Shown piece after piece: positions 53,503 through 62,307 of a stretch of DNA of 64,000 bases. The notes beneath the pieces are model-generated. The model ran no database searches. It saw only the letters and a list, made by a program, of their open reading frames with translations, and had not been told where the DNA came from. The stretch comes from Kribbella qitaiheensis (GTDB lineage: Bacteria > Actinomycetota > Actinomycetes > Propionibacteriales > Kribbellaceae), in assembly GCF_014217565.1 (NCBI RefSeq), contig NZ_CP043661.1, positions 310,001 to 374,000 of the forward strand. Direction: 5' to 3'. Each line of letters begins with the position of its first letter. Positions within the stretch are counted from its first letter, which is position 1. A program made the position numbers and the translations under genes.

Positions 53503-55224
53503 CTACATGTCGAGCACGATGTCGCTGGTCGGGCGGGCGCAGCAGATGAGCGCTTCGCCTTCGGCCGCCGGTTCCAGTGGGGTGGGGGAGTAGGTGACCT
53601 GGCCGGAGAGGACCGGGGTTACGCAGGTGTGGCAGACGCCGGTGCGGCAGCTCCAGCGGGTCGGGACGTCGCAGGCTTCAGCCAGTTCGAGCAGGGTGGT
53701 TTTGGCGAACGGGGTTGAGATGCCGCTCCGGGCGAAGGTCACCATCCGGCCGGTTCCGGGTGGACCCGGTGGCTGGTGCGGTGGACGGCTGACCTGCCCG
53801 GCGATCCCGGGGTTGATCGGCGGCAGGGCACCGAACAGCTCGGTGTGGATGCGATCCGGCTCGAGTTCGGCCGCGATCAAGGCCTCTCGCATGTCGGCCA
53901 TGAACGAAGCCGGCCCGCAGATGTACGCACTCGCCTCGGCCGGGAGCGCCAACTCCAGCAGCTTGTCTTTCGTCAGGCGGCCCGTGGTGCCGCTGTAGTA
54001 GATGTGCTCGCGCGCGTTCGGCAACAACGCGAGCAACTCACGTGCCTCCGCGGCCAACGCATGTTCCTGCGGCCCGCGTGCGCTGTGGATCCACCAAACC
54101 TCCCGCGTACTGCGGACGCTCGCGAGCTGATGCAGCATGGCCAGCACCGGCGTGAGTCCGATCCCGGCCGAGATGAGCAGGGCCGGACCGGTGGCTGTCC
54201 CGAGCACGAAATCTCCGCGCGGAGCGGCCGCCTCGACGACAGTGCCGGGCCGAAGTTTGGTGGTCAGATAACCGCTGACCACGCCGTACGGCTCGTGCTT
54301 CACGCTGATCCGGTAGCCGTCGCTGCCGGGAGCGGACGACAACGAGTAGCTGCGAACCGGGACCCGGATGTCCGGGTCGGCGATCTTCAGCGTCAGGTAC
54401 TGGCCGGCCTGAGCAGCTGGCAAGGGTGTCCCGTCAGGCGCGGACAGGTAGATCGACGAGACCATCGAGTTCTCGGCGACCACGTTCGTGACCTGTAGCG
54501 GCCGGAAACCGGGCCAAGAAGGCTCGTTCTCGGAAGAGGTCTCCAGCAGGTCGCGGAACGACGTCTGCCAGCCTGGGCTGAGCGCGGGGATCTCGGTGGC
54601 GCGGCGCAGGACCTCCGGATCGCGGTCGGGCAGATAGAGCAGCGCGTCCACCGCGGCGACCGACAAGGCGTTGGGACCGGTCCTCGTCTTCACGATCTGA
54701 TCGCCGGCCTGGACCTCTCCTTCGGTGATGACCCGCAGGTAGAAGCCCGGGCGGTGGTGAGCGACCAGCAGCGAAGGAAGCTCGGGCTCGCCCATCCGCA
54801 GGCCGACCCGGTAGCAGGTGACGCGCGGCTGGGTCACCTCGAACTCGGCCGCACCGATGCGATACCGGTCGCCGATACAGACCTCGTCGTCGGGCATCCC
54901 GGCGACGGTGAAGTTCTCGCCGAACTGGCCGAAGCTGAAGTCGTCGCGGCCGAAGTACTCCTGCCAGTACTGGTAGGACTCGAGCTGGTAGACCATCACG
55001 GCCCGCTGCTCGCCGCCGTGCCCACCCTTGTCGCCCTGGCCGTCACCGTCGATGTTGAGCCGGCGGACCATCGCGGGTCCGTCGACCGGATACTTCCAGA
55101 TACCCGTGAAGACGGTTTTGCCGTTCCACGCCACGTCTTTCGGCATCCCGACGTTCACCGACAGGATCGAGGACTTGCCGGCCGCTTCCCTAGCGAGTGG
55201 CCCCTGTTGCCAGGGCAGGCCCAT
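53503..55224 (-). CDS. MOSC domain fused to a ferredoxin-type oxidoreductase
   Basis: 573 residues. Residues 1-225 are a YiiM-like MOSC domain: GPAMVRRLNIDGDGQGDKGG, EQRAVMVYQLESYQYWQEYFG, GQFGENFTVAG and VTCYRVGLRM with the Cys typical of Moco-sulfide handling. Residues about 240-470 are a FAD/NAD(P) reductase (VRSYSLSSAPGSDGYRISVK; ISAGIGLTPVLAML; AYICGPASFMADM). The C-terminal 2Fe-2S domain has CRTGVCHTCVTPVLSG and a distal Cys pair. Such MOSC-PDR fusions may move electrons to a molybdenum or sulfur substrate, possibly for N-hydroxylated or thiol compounds. The ATG at 55224 follows AAAGGAG. No obvious partner gene. Confidence 0.88.
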   Translation of the reverse strand: MGLPWQQGPLAREAAGKSSILSVNVGMPKDVAWNGKTVFTGIWKYPVDGPAMVRRLNIDGDGQGDKGGHGGEQRAVMVYQLESYQYWQEYFGRDDFSFGQFGENFTVAGMPDDEVCIGDRYRIGAAEFEVTQPRVTCYRVGLRMGEPELPSLLVAHHRPGFYLRVITEGEVQAGDQIVKTRTGPNALSVAAVDALLYLPDRDPEVLRRATEIPALSPGWQTSFRDLLETSSENEPSWPGFRPLQVTNVVAENSMVSSIYLSAPDGTPLPAAQAGQYLTLKIADPDIRVPVRSYSLSSAPGSDGYRISVKHEPYGVVSGYLTTKLRPGTVVEAAAPRGDFVLGTATGPALLISAGIGLTPVLAMLHQLASVRSTREVWWIHSARGPQEHALAAEARELLALLPNAREHIYYSGTTGRLTKDKLLELALPAEASAYICGPASFMADMREALIAAELEPDRIHTELFGALPPINPGIAGQVSRPPHQPPGPPGTGRMVTFARSGISTPFAKTTLLELAEACDVPTRWSCRTGVCHTCVTPVLSGQVTYSPTPLEPAAEGEALICCARPTSDIVLDM

Positions 55225-55328
55225 CTGCCGCTCCTTTCTGGAGGTCTCTCGAGAATGTCACTCAGGTCAATGGTTCGCCACCGTCGACCTGCAGCTGTTG
55301 TGGATGGCAGGTAAGACGGCGCTGGGCG

Positions 55329-56141
55329 TCAGGCGAGACGGATGTGGAAGATGGCTTCGTGCGCGTCGTGGCCGTCGACGTTCAGCGGGATGATTTTCGA
55401 GGTGATGAAGTCGAGCTGGACCGTGCCGTCGCCGGGCAGCCAGTTGATCCGGTCGATGCCGCCTGTGTAGACCGAGTGCTCGTTCGGCTGCGCGGTCGCG
55501 GTGTCGTAGTTCGGGTTGTTGGTGTCCGCCGTCCAGATCACCAGGGTGCCGTTGTTGTGGTGGGCCATCACGCGCTCGCGGTGGATCTTCTTGTGCAGGT
55601 CCCAGTAGGGGCGCAGGTTCGGCCGCTGCGCGCCGTTGTAGGCGTTGTACAGGTAGTGCGTGTTCATCAGCGTGAACTTCAGCCCCGGATGCGCGTTGTG
55701 CTGGACGACGACCTCGTTGATCCAGCGCGGCGGGCTCACGTCGGGAACGACGCCGTGCACGAAGATCGGGTCGGAGTTGTACAGGTTCCAGGGTTGCGGG
55801 ACGGAGATCGGGACCCGGTACGAGTTGGGATGGTTCAGGAACATGTTCGTGTAGGCGTCGCCGAAGGACTGCGAGATCATCGCCGGCTCGCCGGTGTCAC
55901 CCTCGCTGATCTCCTGCCAGCCGACGAACGGCCGGTTGCCCGGATCGCCGTCGCGGACGGCCGCGATCGCCGCCTGCCGGGCGCCGAGGTTCTTCCGGCC
56001 GATGTTGGCCGTGATGATCGGGAGCCGGATCCAGTCGCCGGCCGCTTCGGCGCTCCCGGCGAGCGAGCCGGCCACCGCGGCGCCGGCCACCACGCCTCCG
56101 CCGAGCTTCAAGGCCTGCCGTCTACTGATCCTGTTGACCAT
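55329..56141 (-). CDS. TAT-exported endonuclease/exonuclease/phosphatase-like protein
   Basis: 270 residues. A twin-arginine signal ISRRQALKLGGGVVAGAAVAG ends near SAEAAG. The mature part resembles the EEP fold: LPIITANIGRKNLGARQAA (Asn), RPFVGWQEISEGDTG (Glu), FTLMNTHYLYN (His), LVIWTADTNN (Asp-x-Asn) and VDGHDAHEAIFHIRL, matching the usual SDHxP end loosely. These are the metal and catalytic positions of DNase I/sphingomyelinase-like enzymes, so it may cut nucleic acids or phosphodiesters outside the cell. ATG at 56141 after GGAGG. The substrate is unknown. Confidence 0.75.
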   Translation of the reverse strand: MVNRISRRQALKLGGGVVAGAAVAGSLAGSAEAAGDWIRLPIITANIGRKNLGARQAAIAAVRDGDPGNRPFVGWQEISEGDTGEPAMISQSFGDAYTNMFLNHPNSYRVPISVPQPWNLYNSDPIFVHGVVPDVSPPRWINEVVVQHNAHPGLKFTLMNTHYLYNAYNGAQRPNLRPYWDLHKKIHRERVMAHHNNGTLVIWTADTNNPNYDTATAQPNEHSVYTGGIDRINWLPGDGTVQLDFITSKIIPLNVDGHDAHEAIFHIRLA

Positions 56142-56245
56142 TTCCTACCTCCACAAGAGCCTGGCCTTCCGGCCAGTAGGCGAATTTCCTGGACGTTGGT
56201 GAACCTGGGCCACACCACACCACAGCCCATCCCCACCGCACTTCG

Positions 56246-56350
56246 TTCTCGACCAAACCCGACCACGGCGGACACTTCCTCGCCGTGGAATCGCCGGAGA
56301 CCTTCGTCGCCGAGATCACCGCGGCCTTCACCGACTACCTCCCTGGTTGA
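56246..56350 (+). pseudogene. C-terminal fragment of an alpha/beta hydrolase
   Basis: Thirty-four codons ending at TGA 56350 read KPDHGGHFLAVESPETFVAE and ITAAFTDYLPG. This is the C-terminal His region (GGHFxxxExPE) of epoxide hydrolase-like enzymes. There is no start or core. Its stop lies within the 3' end of the convergent copper ATPase gene. It is a remnant, probably of a deletion. Confidence 0.6.
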
Positions 56351-58373
56351 GGTGGAGGCGGCGGAGGAGTTGGGCGTTGGCGGCGACGACGATGGTCGAG
56401 GCTGACATCAGGACGGCGCCGATGGCGGGGCTCAGCGTGATGCCGGCCCAGGCCAGTACGCCGGCGGCAAGCGGGAGCGCGACGACGTTGTAGCCGGCTG
56501 CCCAGGCGAGGTTCTGGGTCATCTTCCGGTACGACGCCTTGGACAGGCGGATCACGCCCGTCACGCCGCGCGGGTCCGACGAGGCCAGTACTACGCCGGC
56601 AGACTCGATGGCGACGTCCGTCCCGGCACCGATCGCGATACCGACGTCGGCGCGGGCCAGCGCGGGGGCGTCGTTGACGCCGTCGCCGACCATTGCCACT
56701 GTGAATCCGCGGGCCTGCAGTTCGCTGACAGCCTTGTCCTTGTCGGCAGGCAGTACCTCGGCGAACACCTCGTCCAATCCGAGGTCAGCTGCCACCGCAC
56801 GGGCAACGGGCTCGGCGTCACCGGTGATCATGACGAGCTTGGCGATGCCGGCTGCCCGGAGCTGTTGGACTGCTTCCCGTGCCTCGGGCCGTACTTCGTC
56901 CTCCAGGGCGATGGCCGCGATCACTACGTCGTCGCGCAGGAGGTGGAGGACCGCGGCGCCTCGGTTCGACCATTCCTCGGCGTGGTCGCGCAAGGAGTCG
57001 GGGACTGTCGCGGCCAGCTCTCGCAGCAGCGCTGGTCCGCCGACGGCGTAGGTGGTTCCGTCGATGACGGCCTGGACGCCGCGTCCGGTGAGCGACTTGA
57101 ATTCGGCTGCTTTCGCGCGGCCGCCGCGCTGGTCGGCGGCGGTGACGATGGCGCGCGCTAGCGGGTGCTCGCTGTCGGCTTCCACGGCACCGGCGATACG
57201 CAGTACGGCGTCTTCGTCGATCCCGTCACCTGCGACGCCGGTCACGACGTGCTCGCCCTTGGTCAGCGTGCCGGTCTTGTCGAACAGGACTGCCTGCACG
57301 GTGCGCATCCGCTCCAGCGCCAGCCGGTCCTTGACCAGGATGCCTGACTTGGCTGCGACCGCGGTGGACAGTGCGATCACCAGCGGAATGGCCAGCCCGA
57401 GGGCGTGCGGGCAAGCGATGACCAGGACGGTGACGGTCCGGACGACCGCCTCGTTGAGGGTGCCGAAGGCCCACCAGGCGATAAAGGTGATCAAGGCAAC
57501 GGTGGTGGCGATGTAGAACAGCATCGCGGCGAACCGATCGGCCAGGACCTGCGCGCGTCCGCTCGACTCCTGTGCTTGCGCGACGAGCCGCTGAATCCCT
57601 GCCAAAGCAGTGTCATCGCCGACCGCATCGACCCTTACGCGAATCGCGGAGTCGGTCGCGACGGTCCCGGCCACGACGCGGTCGCCGATGGCGCGAGAGA
57701 CCGGCCGGGATTCGCCGGTGATCATCGATTCGTCGAGCTCTGCTGCGCCGTCGACGATCTGACCGTCGGCGGGGACGCGGGAGCCGGACCTGACCAGGAC
57801 GACGTCGCCGATTCCGAGCTCGGCCACCGGGATGGTCTCGATGCCGTCGTCGGTGACGCGGTCGGCATCATCGGGGAGCAGCGCGGCCAACGCGGCGAGC
57901 GCGCCTTGCGCCTGGCCGATCGCCTTCATCTCCTGCCAGTGGCCCAGCAGCATGATCGTGACGAGCGCGGCCAGCTCCCACCAGAAGTCCAGGTCGAACA
58001 GCCCGACGCTGGTCGCGAGCGACGCGACGTACGCGACTGTGATCGCCATCGAGATCAGCAGCATCATCCCGGGTACCCGGTCGCGGACCTCGCGGATGCC
58101 ACCGACCAGGAACGGCCAGCCGCCGTAGAGGAACACGAACGTCCCGAGCACCGGACCGACCCAGCTGATCCCGGGGAAGTCCAGCTCGTAGCCGAACCAG
58201 TCCATCACCATCTCGCTGGTCGCCACGATCGGCAATGTCAGCAGCAGACTCAACCAGAACTTCCGCCGGAACATCTCCGGATCGTGCCCAGCATGCTTGT
58301 CGTGCCCCGAGTGGTTGCTGTGGGCATCCACTTCGTGATGACCCGGTACGCCGTGCTCAGTGACCTTCGCCAT
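56328..58373 (-). CDS. Copper-type P1B ATPase (CopB-like)
   Basis: About 681 residues from the ATG at 58373, preceded by AAAGGA; an earlier in-frame start lies upstream of the CsoR site and is unlikely. The N-terminus is His-rich (HGVPGHHEVDAHSNHSGHDK), a metal-binding tail typical of CopB rather than Cys-x-x-Cys domains. The transmembrane motif is CPH (VIACPHALGLAIPLV). DKTGTLTKGEH is the phosphorylation site, HPLARAIVTAADQ the nucleotide-binding His-Pro, and MVGDGVNDAPALARADVG the hinge. It exports copper or silver from the cytoplasm. Placed behind a CsoR-type site, it should be induced by copper. Confidence 0.92.
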   Translation of the reverse strand: MAKVTEHGVPGHHEVDAHSNHSGHDKHAGHDPEMFRRKFWLSLLLTLPIVATSEMVMDWFGYELDFPGISWVGPVLGTFVFLYGGWPFLVGGIREVRDRVPGMMLLISMAITVAYVASLATSVGLFDLDFWWELAALVTIMLLGHWQEMKAIGQAQGALAALAALLPDDADRVTDDGIETIPVAELGIGDVVLVRSGSRVPADGQIVDGAAELDESMITGESRPVSRAIGDRVVAGTVATDSAIRVRVDAVGDDTALAGIQRLVAQAQESSGRAQVLADRFAAMLFYIATTVALITFIAWWAFGTLNEAVVRTVTVLVIACPHALGLAIPLVIALSTAVAAKSGILVKDRLALERMRTVQAVLFDKTGTLTKGEHVVTGVAGDGIDEDAVLRIAGAVEADSEHPLARAIVTAADQRGGRAKAAEFKSLTGRGVQAVIDGTTYAVGGPALLRELAATVPDSLRDHAEEWSNRGAAVLHLLRDDVVIAAIALEDEVRPEAREAVQQLRAAGIAKLVMITGDAEPVARAVAADLGLDEVFAEVLPADKDKAVSELQARGFTVAMVGDGVNDAPALARADVGIAIGAGTDVAIESAGVVLASSDPRGVTGVIRLSKASYRKMTQNLAWAAGYNVVALPLAAGVLAWAGITLSPAIGAVLMSASTIVVAANAQLLRRLHLNQGGSR

Positions 58374-58416
58374 GATCATTCCTTTCACTGCCCGCTTCGT
58401 CACCACCCTTAACACT

Positions 58417-58433
58417 ATACCCCTATGGGGTAT
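58417..58433. promoter_or_regulatory. CsoR-type copper operator
   Basis: ATACCCCTATGGGGTAT is a 17-bp palindrome of the TACCCC...GGGGTA type bound by CsoR. It sits 44 bp upstream of the copper ATPase start codon and 51 bp from the divergent acetyltransferase gene. No csoR gene lies in the window. Confidence 0.8.
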
Positions 58434-58483
58434 TCCGGATGTCTCAGCCAACATATCGATTTCCGAGCTGATGGGGGTTTACC

Positions 58484-58954
58484 GTGGCGGGTGAGATCCG
58501 CTTCGAGGAGAGGGCGGCTGACGACGCCCAGCTGTTGGTGCTCCTGAAGGCCGCGTTCGCCGAGTTGGTCGAGCGCTACGGAGCGGTAGGTCGCTCCCAG
58601 GTCAAAGGCGATGCGCGCTACCTCGTTGTACTCGGCGACGCCGGCATCGCGATCGGCTGCGGCGCAGTACAGGCTTTCGGCCCGGGCACCGAGCATCCCG
58701 GCGACGGCGAGCTCAAGCGCATGTACGTCGTACCGGGGTCGCGTGGGCGTGGGTATGCCCGTGCGTTGCTAGGTGGCCTTGAGGAGTTGGCGCGAGTGGC
58801 TGGGCATCCGGTGCTGCGGCTGGCGACGGGTGAGCGACAGCCTGAGGGGATCGCGCTGTACGAGTCGAGCGGATACGCCCGCACGGCGCCGTGGGGCAAG
58901 TACGTCGACCAGCCTCTCACCCACTGCTACGCGAAAGACCTGCGCGAGCTCTGA
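58484..58954 (+). CDS. GNAT family N-acetyltransferase
   Basis: 156 residues. The acetyl-CoA binding motif is ELKRMYVVPGSRGRGYARAL, the Arg/Gln-x-x-Gly-x-Gly/Ala type pattern, followed by LLGGLEELARVAGHPVLRLATG and YESSGYARTAPWGKYVDQPL, the usual C-terminal strand. It transfers acetyl from acetyl-CoA to an amine of unknown identity. GTG start, divergent from the copper ATPase, and it may share the CsoR-controlled region. Downstream it abuts the remnant of an aminotransferase gene on the other strand. Confidence 0.88.
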   Translation: MAGEIRFEERAADDAQLLVLLKAAFAELVERYGAVGRSQVKGDARYLVVLGDAGIAIGCGAVQAFGPGTEHPGDGELKRMYVVPGSRGRGYARALLGGLEELARVAGHPVLRLATGERQPEGIALYESSGYARTAPWGKYVDQPLTHCYAKDLREL

Positions 58955-59148
58955 GGGCGTACCGAGTGAAAGCCGGTACTTCGGACACGTAGCCGAGGTC
59001 GCTGCGGGAGATCGCGTCGTGCAACGCCACCGCGATTCGGCTCCACCAGGTCGAAATCCATCTCCGCCACCGTCGCGGCGATCACCTCGTCGCCGTGGCC
59101 GAACCATTTCTGGCTCCGCCGCTGCCGCAACTCCTCAAGTGCCGGCAC
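58955..59148 (-). pseudogene. N-terminal remnant of a MalY/PatB-like aminotransferase
   Basis: From a GTG at 59148 the frame reads MPALEELRQRRSQKWFGHGD and AATVAEMDFDLVEP, the start of cystathionine beta-lyase-type aminotransferases (RxxxKW and AxMDF motifs). A one-base shift near 59045 then moves the homology to IAVALHDAISRSDLGYVSEV in another frame. The sequence stops at the acetyltransferase end, so more than 80% of the gene is gone. It overlaps the 3' end of the GAF-ANTAR gene by a few codons. Confidence 0.65.
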
Positions 59149-59914
59149 CGTTGGTATGGCCCTGCCCCTCTGCCGGCAGCCGACGGGTGTCGATCAACTG
59201 TTGGGCGACGTCGCGCAGCTTGGTGTTGGTGTCCTGGGAGTAGCGCCTGAGGATGGCGAAGGCGCGGTCGCCGTCGACGTCGAAGCGCTCCATCAGGATG
59301 CCCATCGCCTGCCCGACCAGCTTCCGGGCATCGACCGCGTGCGCCATCGAGATCTCGTGGCGCGCGGTCGCGACGGCGACCGATGCGTGCCGGGCGAGGA
59401 TGTGCGCGATCGCCTCGTCGTCGGCGCCGAACGCGTCCGGATCGGGGCTGTAGAGCCCGAGTACGCCGACGGTCCGGCATTGGTCGCTGCCGGTGACGAG
59501 CGGTACGTCGAGAACACTTCGTACTCCGAGCGCGCTGACCTTGGCTGCCCAGTCAGGCCATCGCTGCTCGGTCGTGGTGTCCCGGATCAGCACGGTGCTC
59601 CGCTCTCGCAGGCAGGTGACCAGCGGTCCGGTCTCGCTGTCGAGCTGCATCTGGTACGCCTCGGCGACGACCGGATCGGTGACGGCGGCGACTTCCGGCC
59701 GGCCGCCCCGGGTGTAGAGGGTGATTCCGGCGTACGAACAGTTCAGCGCCTGTAAGGCGAACTGGGCCACGGCCTCGACCGTCTCCACGACGCCGTCGGC
59801 ATCGTGCAGCTCGATCGCCAGCCGCGCGAACGTGTCGGCCACGTGCTGATGGTCGAGCTGCACGTGGGAGTCCAAGGGTGCGTCAGCGGCACCCGCTCCG
59901 TCGGAGTGAACCAT
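59135..59914 (-). CDS. GAF and ANTAR domain regulator
   Basis: About 259 residues from the ATG at 59914 (MVHSDGAGAAD), the first Met near the GAF start. The GAF domain (about 30-175) includes FALQALNCSYAGITLYTRGG and IAHILARHASVAVATARHE. The ANTAR module has VDARKLVGQAMGILMERFDV and the RYSQDTNTKLRDVAQQLIDT region. It is the closest paralogue of the gene at 549-1253. It begins a block of four GAF-ANTAR genes and diverges from the next one by about 160 bp. Confidence 0.87.
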   Translation of the reverse strand: MVHSDGAGAADAPLDSHVQLDHQHVADTFARLAIELHDADGVVETVEAVAQFALQALNCSYAGITLYTRGGRPEVAAVTDPVVAEAYQMQLDSETGPLVTCLRERSTVLIRDTTTEQRWPDWAAKVSALGVRSVLDVPLVTGSDQCRTVGVLGLYSPDPDAFGADDEAIAHILARHASVAVATARHEISMAHAVDARKLVGQAMGILMERFDVDGDRAFAILRRYSQDTNTKLRDVAQQLIDTRRLPAEGQGHTNGAGT

Positions 59915-60073
59915 GCGCTCATCATGGCAAGCCGCCTCGAATTCACACCACCAGCACGCTCTGTAGCCGAAATTCCAGGCTTGCCGTGGGGGGACGGCCG
60001 CTGTGATCACCGAACGGCGTAGCGTGACAGGAGTGGTGGACGCCACCGATCACGGCCCGAGGCGGAGAAGGTC

Positions 60074-60769
60074 ATGACAGACCATGCGGTGATCCTGGCC
60101 CGGCTGGCGCGGCTCGCGGCGGCCAACGCGCGGGACCGCCACCTGGCCGAGCGGTTGTGTGAGGCGTGCCGGCTGATCCTGAGCGTCGACGCGGCCTCCA
60201 TCACGGTGAGCAACGACAGCGCGAGCAGGATCACGCTCGCCGCGACGAATCAGCTGGCGGCGCGGCTGGAGGATCTGCAGGACGTGCTGGGCGAGGGACC
60301 GTGTCACGACGCGTTCCGGACCGGTCAGCCGGCGGTCGTCGACTTCGACGAGGAGACCGGGCGGCGCTGGCCGGAATTCAGCCGGGCCGCGCGCGCCGAG
60401 GCCGGCGCCGGCTCGGTCAAATGTTTCGCGATGCGACCGGGGAAGCAGGTGTTCGGCACGTTGAGTCTGTACATGTCGAGTACTCCGCAGGCGGCCGAGT
60501 CGGACGAGACGGCGCAGTTCCTCGCCGATGCCGTCGGCGCGGCGCTGCTGCGTGACCCGTCGAACGAGGCGGGCGTCACGGACAGCGGCGCGTGGTCCTC
60601 GCGGGCGGCGATCCACCAAGCGACCGGCATGGTCATCGCTCAGCTCCGGCTCGGGCCGGATGACGCGCTGGCCATTCTGCGAGCACACGCGTATGCGCAT
60701 GAGACCACACTGGCTGAGATCGCCGAGCTGGTTGTTGCCCGTCGGCTCGACTTCTCCCAGGGAGACTGA
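60074..60769 (+). CDS. GAF and ANTAR domain regulator, divergent subtype
   Basis: 231 residues. The GAF part has LCEACRLILSVDAASITVSN, LQDVLGEGPCHDAFRTGQPA and VKCFAMRPGKQVFGTLSLYM. The ANTAR part (about 175-228) reads SSRAAIHQATGMVIAQLRLG and DDALAILRAHAYAHETTLAE. It is much more distant from its neighbours than they are from each other. The stop overlaps the next start by one base (TGATG), so the pair is co-translated. Confidence 0.85.
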   Translation: MTDHAVILARLARLAAANARDRHLAERLCEACRLILSVDAASITVSNDSASRITLAATNQLAARLEDLQDVLGEGPCHDAFRTGQPAVVDFDEETGRRWPEFSRAARAEAGAGSVKCFAMRPGKQVFGTLSLYMSSTPQAAESDETAQFLADAVGAALLRDPSNEAGVTDSGAWSSRAAIHQATGMVIAQLRLGPDDALAILRAHAYAHETTLAEIAELVVARRLDFSQGD

Positions 60770-61491
60770 TGACCATGCACGAGAACGCCGGACGCGCGGG
60801 CAACGCGCTGCACGAACTGGCGGTCGCGACGGCCGGCCTGCTGGGCGAGCAGGACGTGATCGGGATGACTTCCTCGCTGCTGGCGGGCTGCAGTCGCGCG
60901 ACCGGAGCCGCCGCGGCGGGTCTGGTGGTGGCCAGGCCGGATGATCGGCGACTCGAGTTGCTCGCCTCGACCAGCCATCGCGCCGAGCAGATCGAGCTCT
61001 ATCAGCTCCAGGCCGACGAGGGGGCCTGTGTCGACGCGGTGAAGACGCTCGAGCCGGTCACCGTGGTCGGTAGCGCGCAGATCGCCGACCGTTGGCCGAC
61101 GGTGGTGCGGGCTTTCGCGGCGGCGGGATACACGGCCGTCCACGCGGTTCCGATGATCTGGCACGGCGAGGCGCTGGGCGCTGTCAATCTGTTCTTCGTC
61201 GACGGCGGATCCATCGACGAGATCAGCGAGATCGCCCAGGCCTTCGCGGACGTGGCTGTTGTCGCCATCGTTCACTCCGGCCGCGTGACCGCCCAGGACG
61301 TGGTTGCCCGCTCCCGGGCCGCGCTGGACCAGCGGATCGTGATCGAGCGTGCCAAAGGCGTGATCGCGTACGCCGGGAACGTCCCCACCGACGAGGCGTT
61401 CGACCTGCTGCTGGCGCTGGCCGGCAGCAGCGGGCGCCCGCTCGGCGAAGTCGCCGGCCAGCTCATCGACCACGCCGTCAGCACCAATTGA
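60769..61491 (+). CDS. GAF and ANTAR domain regulator, second gene of the pair
   Basis: 240 residues, starting MTMHENAGRAGN. The GAF domain (about 30-165) includes AAAAGLVVARPDDRRLELLA, GACVDAVKTLEPVTVVG and AVHAVPMIWHGEALGAVNLF. The ANTAR region (about 178-236) has LDQRIVIERAKGVIAYAGNV and AGQLIDHAVSTN. It is translated with the preceding gene (overlap at 60769). The two may form a heteromer, but this is inference. Confidence 0.85.
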   Translation: MTMHENAGRAGNALHELAVATAGLLGEQDVIGMTSSLLAGCSRATGAAAAGLVVARPDDRRLELLASTSHRAEQIELYQLQADEGACVDAVKTLEPVTVVGSAQIADRWPTVVRAFAAAGYTAVHAVPMIWHGEALGAVNLFFVDGGSIDEISEIAQAFADVAVVAIVHSGRVTAQDVVARSRAALDQRIVIERAKGVIAYAGNVPTDEAFDLLLALAGSSGRPLGEVAGQLIDHAVSTN

Positions 61492-61595
61492 GGATCAGTT
61501 TCGCCGACGGGCCGCCGCCAACCCCGCGGGGGGCGCACCATGAGAGCTCCAGGGACGAGTGGTCCCGGTGCTGCGGCGCGTCTGGAGTCTTGAGT

Positions 61596-62303
61596 GTGTT
61601 CAATCACCGTGAACTGACTGCGGCCGACATCTTCGCCCGGCTCGCGGTCGACCTCCACGCCGCCGGCGGTATCGGCGAGACCGTCGAGGCCGTCGCCAAG
61701 TTCGCGGTGCACGCGCTCGGGTGCAGCAGTGCGAGCGTAGTTCTGATCAGGCGGGGACGTTCGCCGGAAGTTGCCGCGGTCACCGATGAGGCACTGGCGG
61801 AGCTCTACCGCCGGCAGATCGACACCGGGAACGGACCGCTGATCACGGCTGTCAAGGACGATGTCGTGGTGATGGTCGCCGACGTGTTGACCGATGATCG
61901 CTGGACTGCCGAATGGGCAGCCCAGGTCGCCGCGGCGGGAATCCGCAGCGCCTTGCACCTGCCGCTTCCAGTGGCGGGCCGGCCGGTCGGCGTACTCAGC
62001 GTCTACAGCGACGCGGCGAACGGGTTCTCCGACGACGACCTGGCGGTCGCTCACATCCTGGCCCGGCATGCCTCGATCGCTGTCGCCACCAGGCGGCAGC
62101 AGGACACCCTCGGCCAGGCTGTCGATGCCCGCAAGCTGGTGGGGGTCGCGATGGGGATCCTGATGATCAGCTACGACGTCGATCAGGCCCGCGCCTTCAC
62201 GATTCTCCAGCGCTATTCGCAAGACACCAACACCAAGCTGCGCGACGTCGCCCAGCACGTGATCGACACCCGCAAACTCCCGAACGGGCGGCTGCCCACC
62301 TGA
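61596..62303 (+). CDS. GAF and ANTAR domain regulator, third plus-strand gene
   Basis: 235 residues from a GTG at 61596 with GGAG 9 bases upstream. The start and GAF domain read FNHRELTAADIFARLAVDLH and IRSALHLPLPVAGRPVGVLS. The ANTAR part reads VDARKLVGVAMGILMISYDV and RYSQDTNTKLRDVAQHVIDT. It is more similar to the minus-strand genes at 59135 and 549 than to its two upstream neighbours. The open frame upstream of 61596 overlaps the previous gene and is a shadow. Confidence 0.86.
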   Translation: MFNHRELTAADIFARLAVDLHAAGGIGETVEAVAKFAVHALGCSSASVVLIRRGRSPEVAAVTDEALAELYRRQIDTGNGPLITAVKDDVVVMVADVLTDDRWTAEWAAQVAAAGIRSALHLPLPVAGRPVGVLSVYSDAANGFSDDDLAVAHILARHASIAVATRRQQDTLGQAVDARKLVGVAMGILMISYDVDQARAFTILQRYSQDTNTKLRDVAQHVIDTRKLPNGRLPT

Positions 62304-62307
62304 GCCG

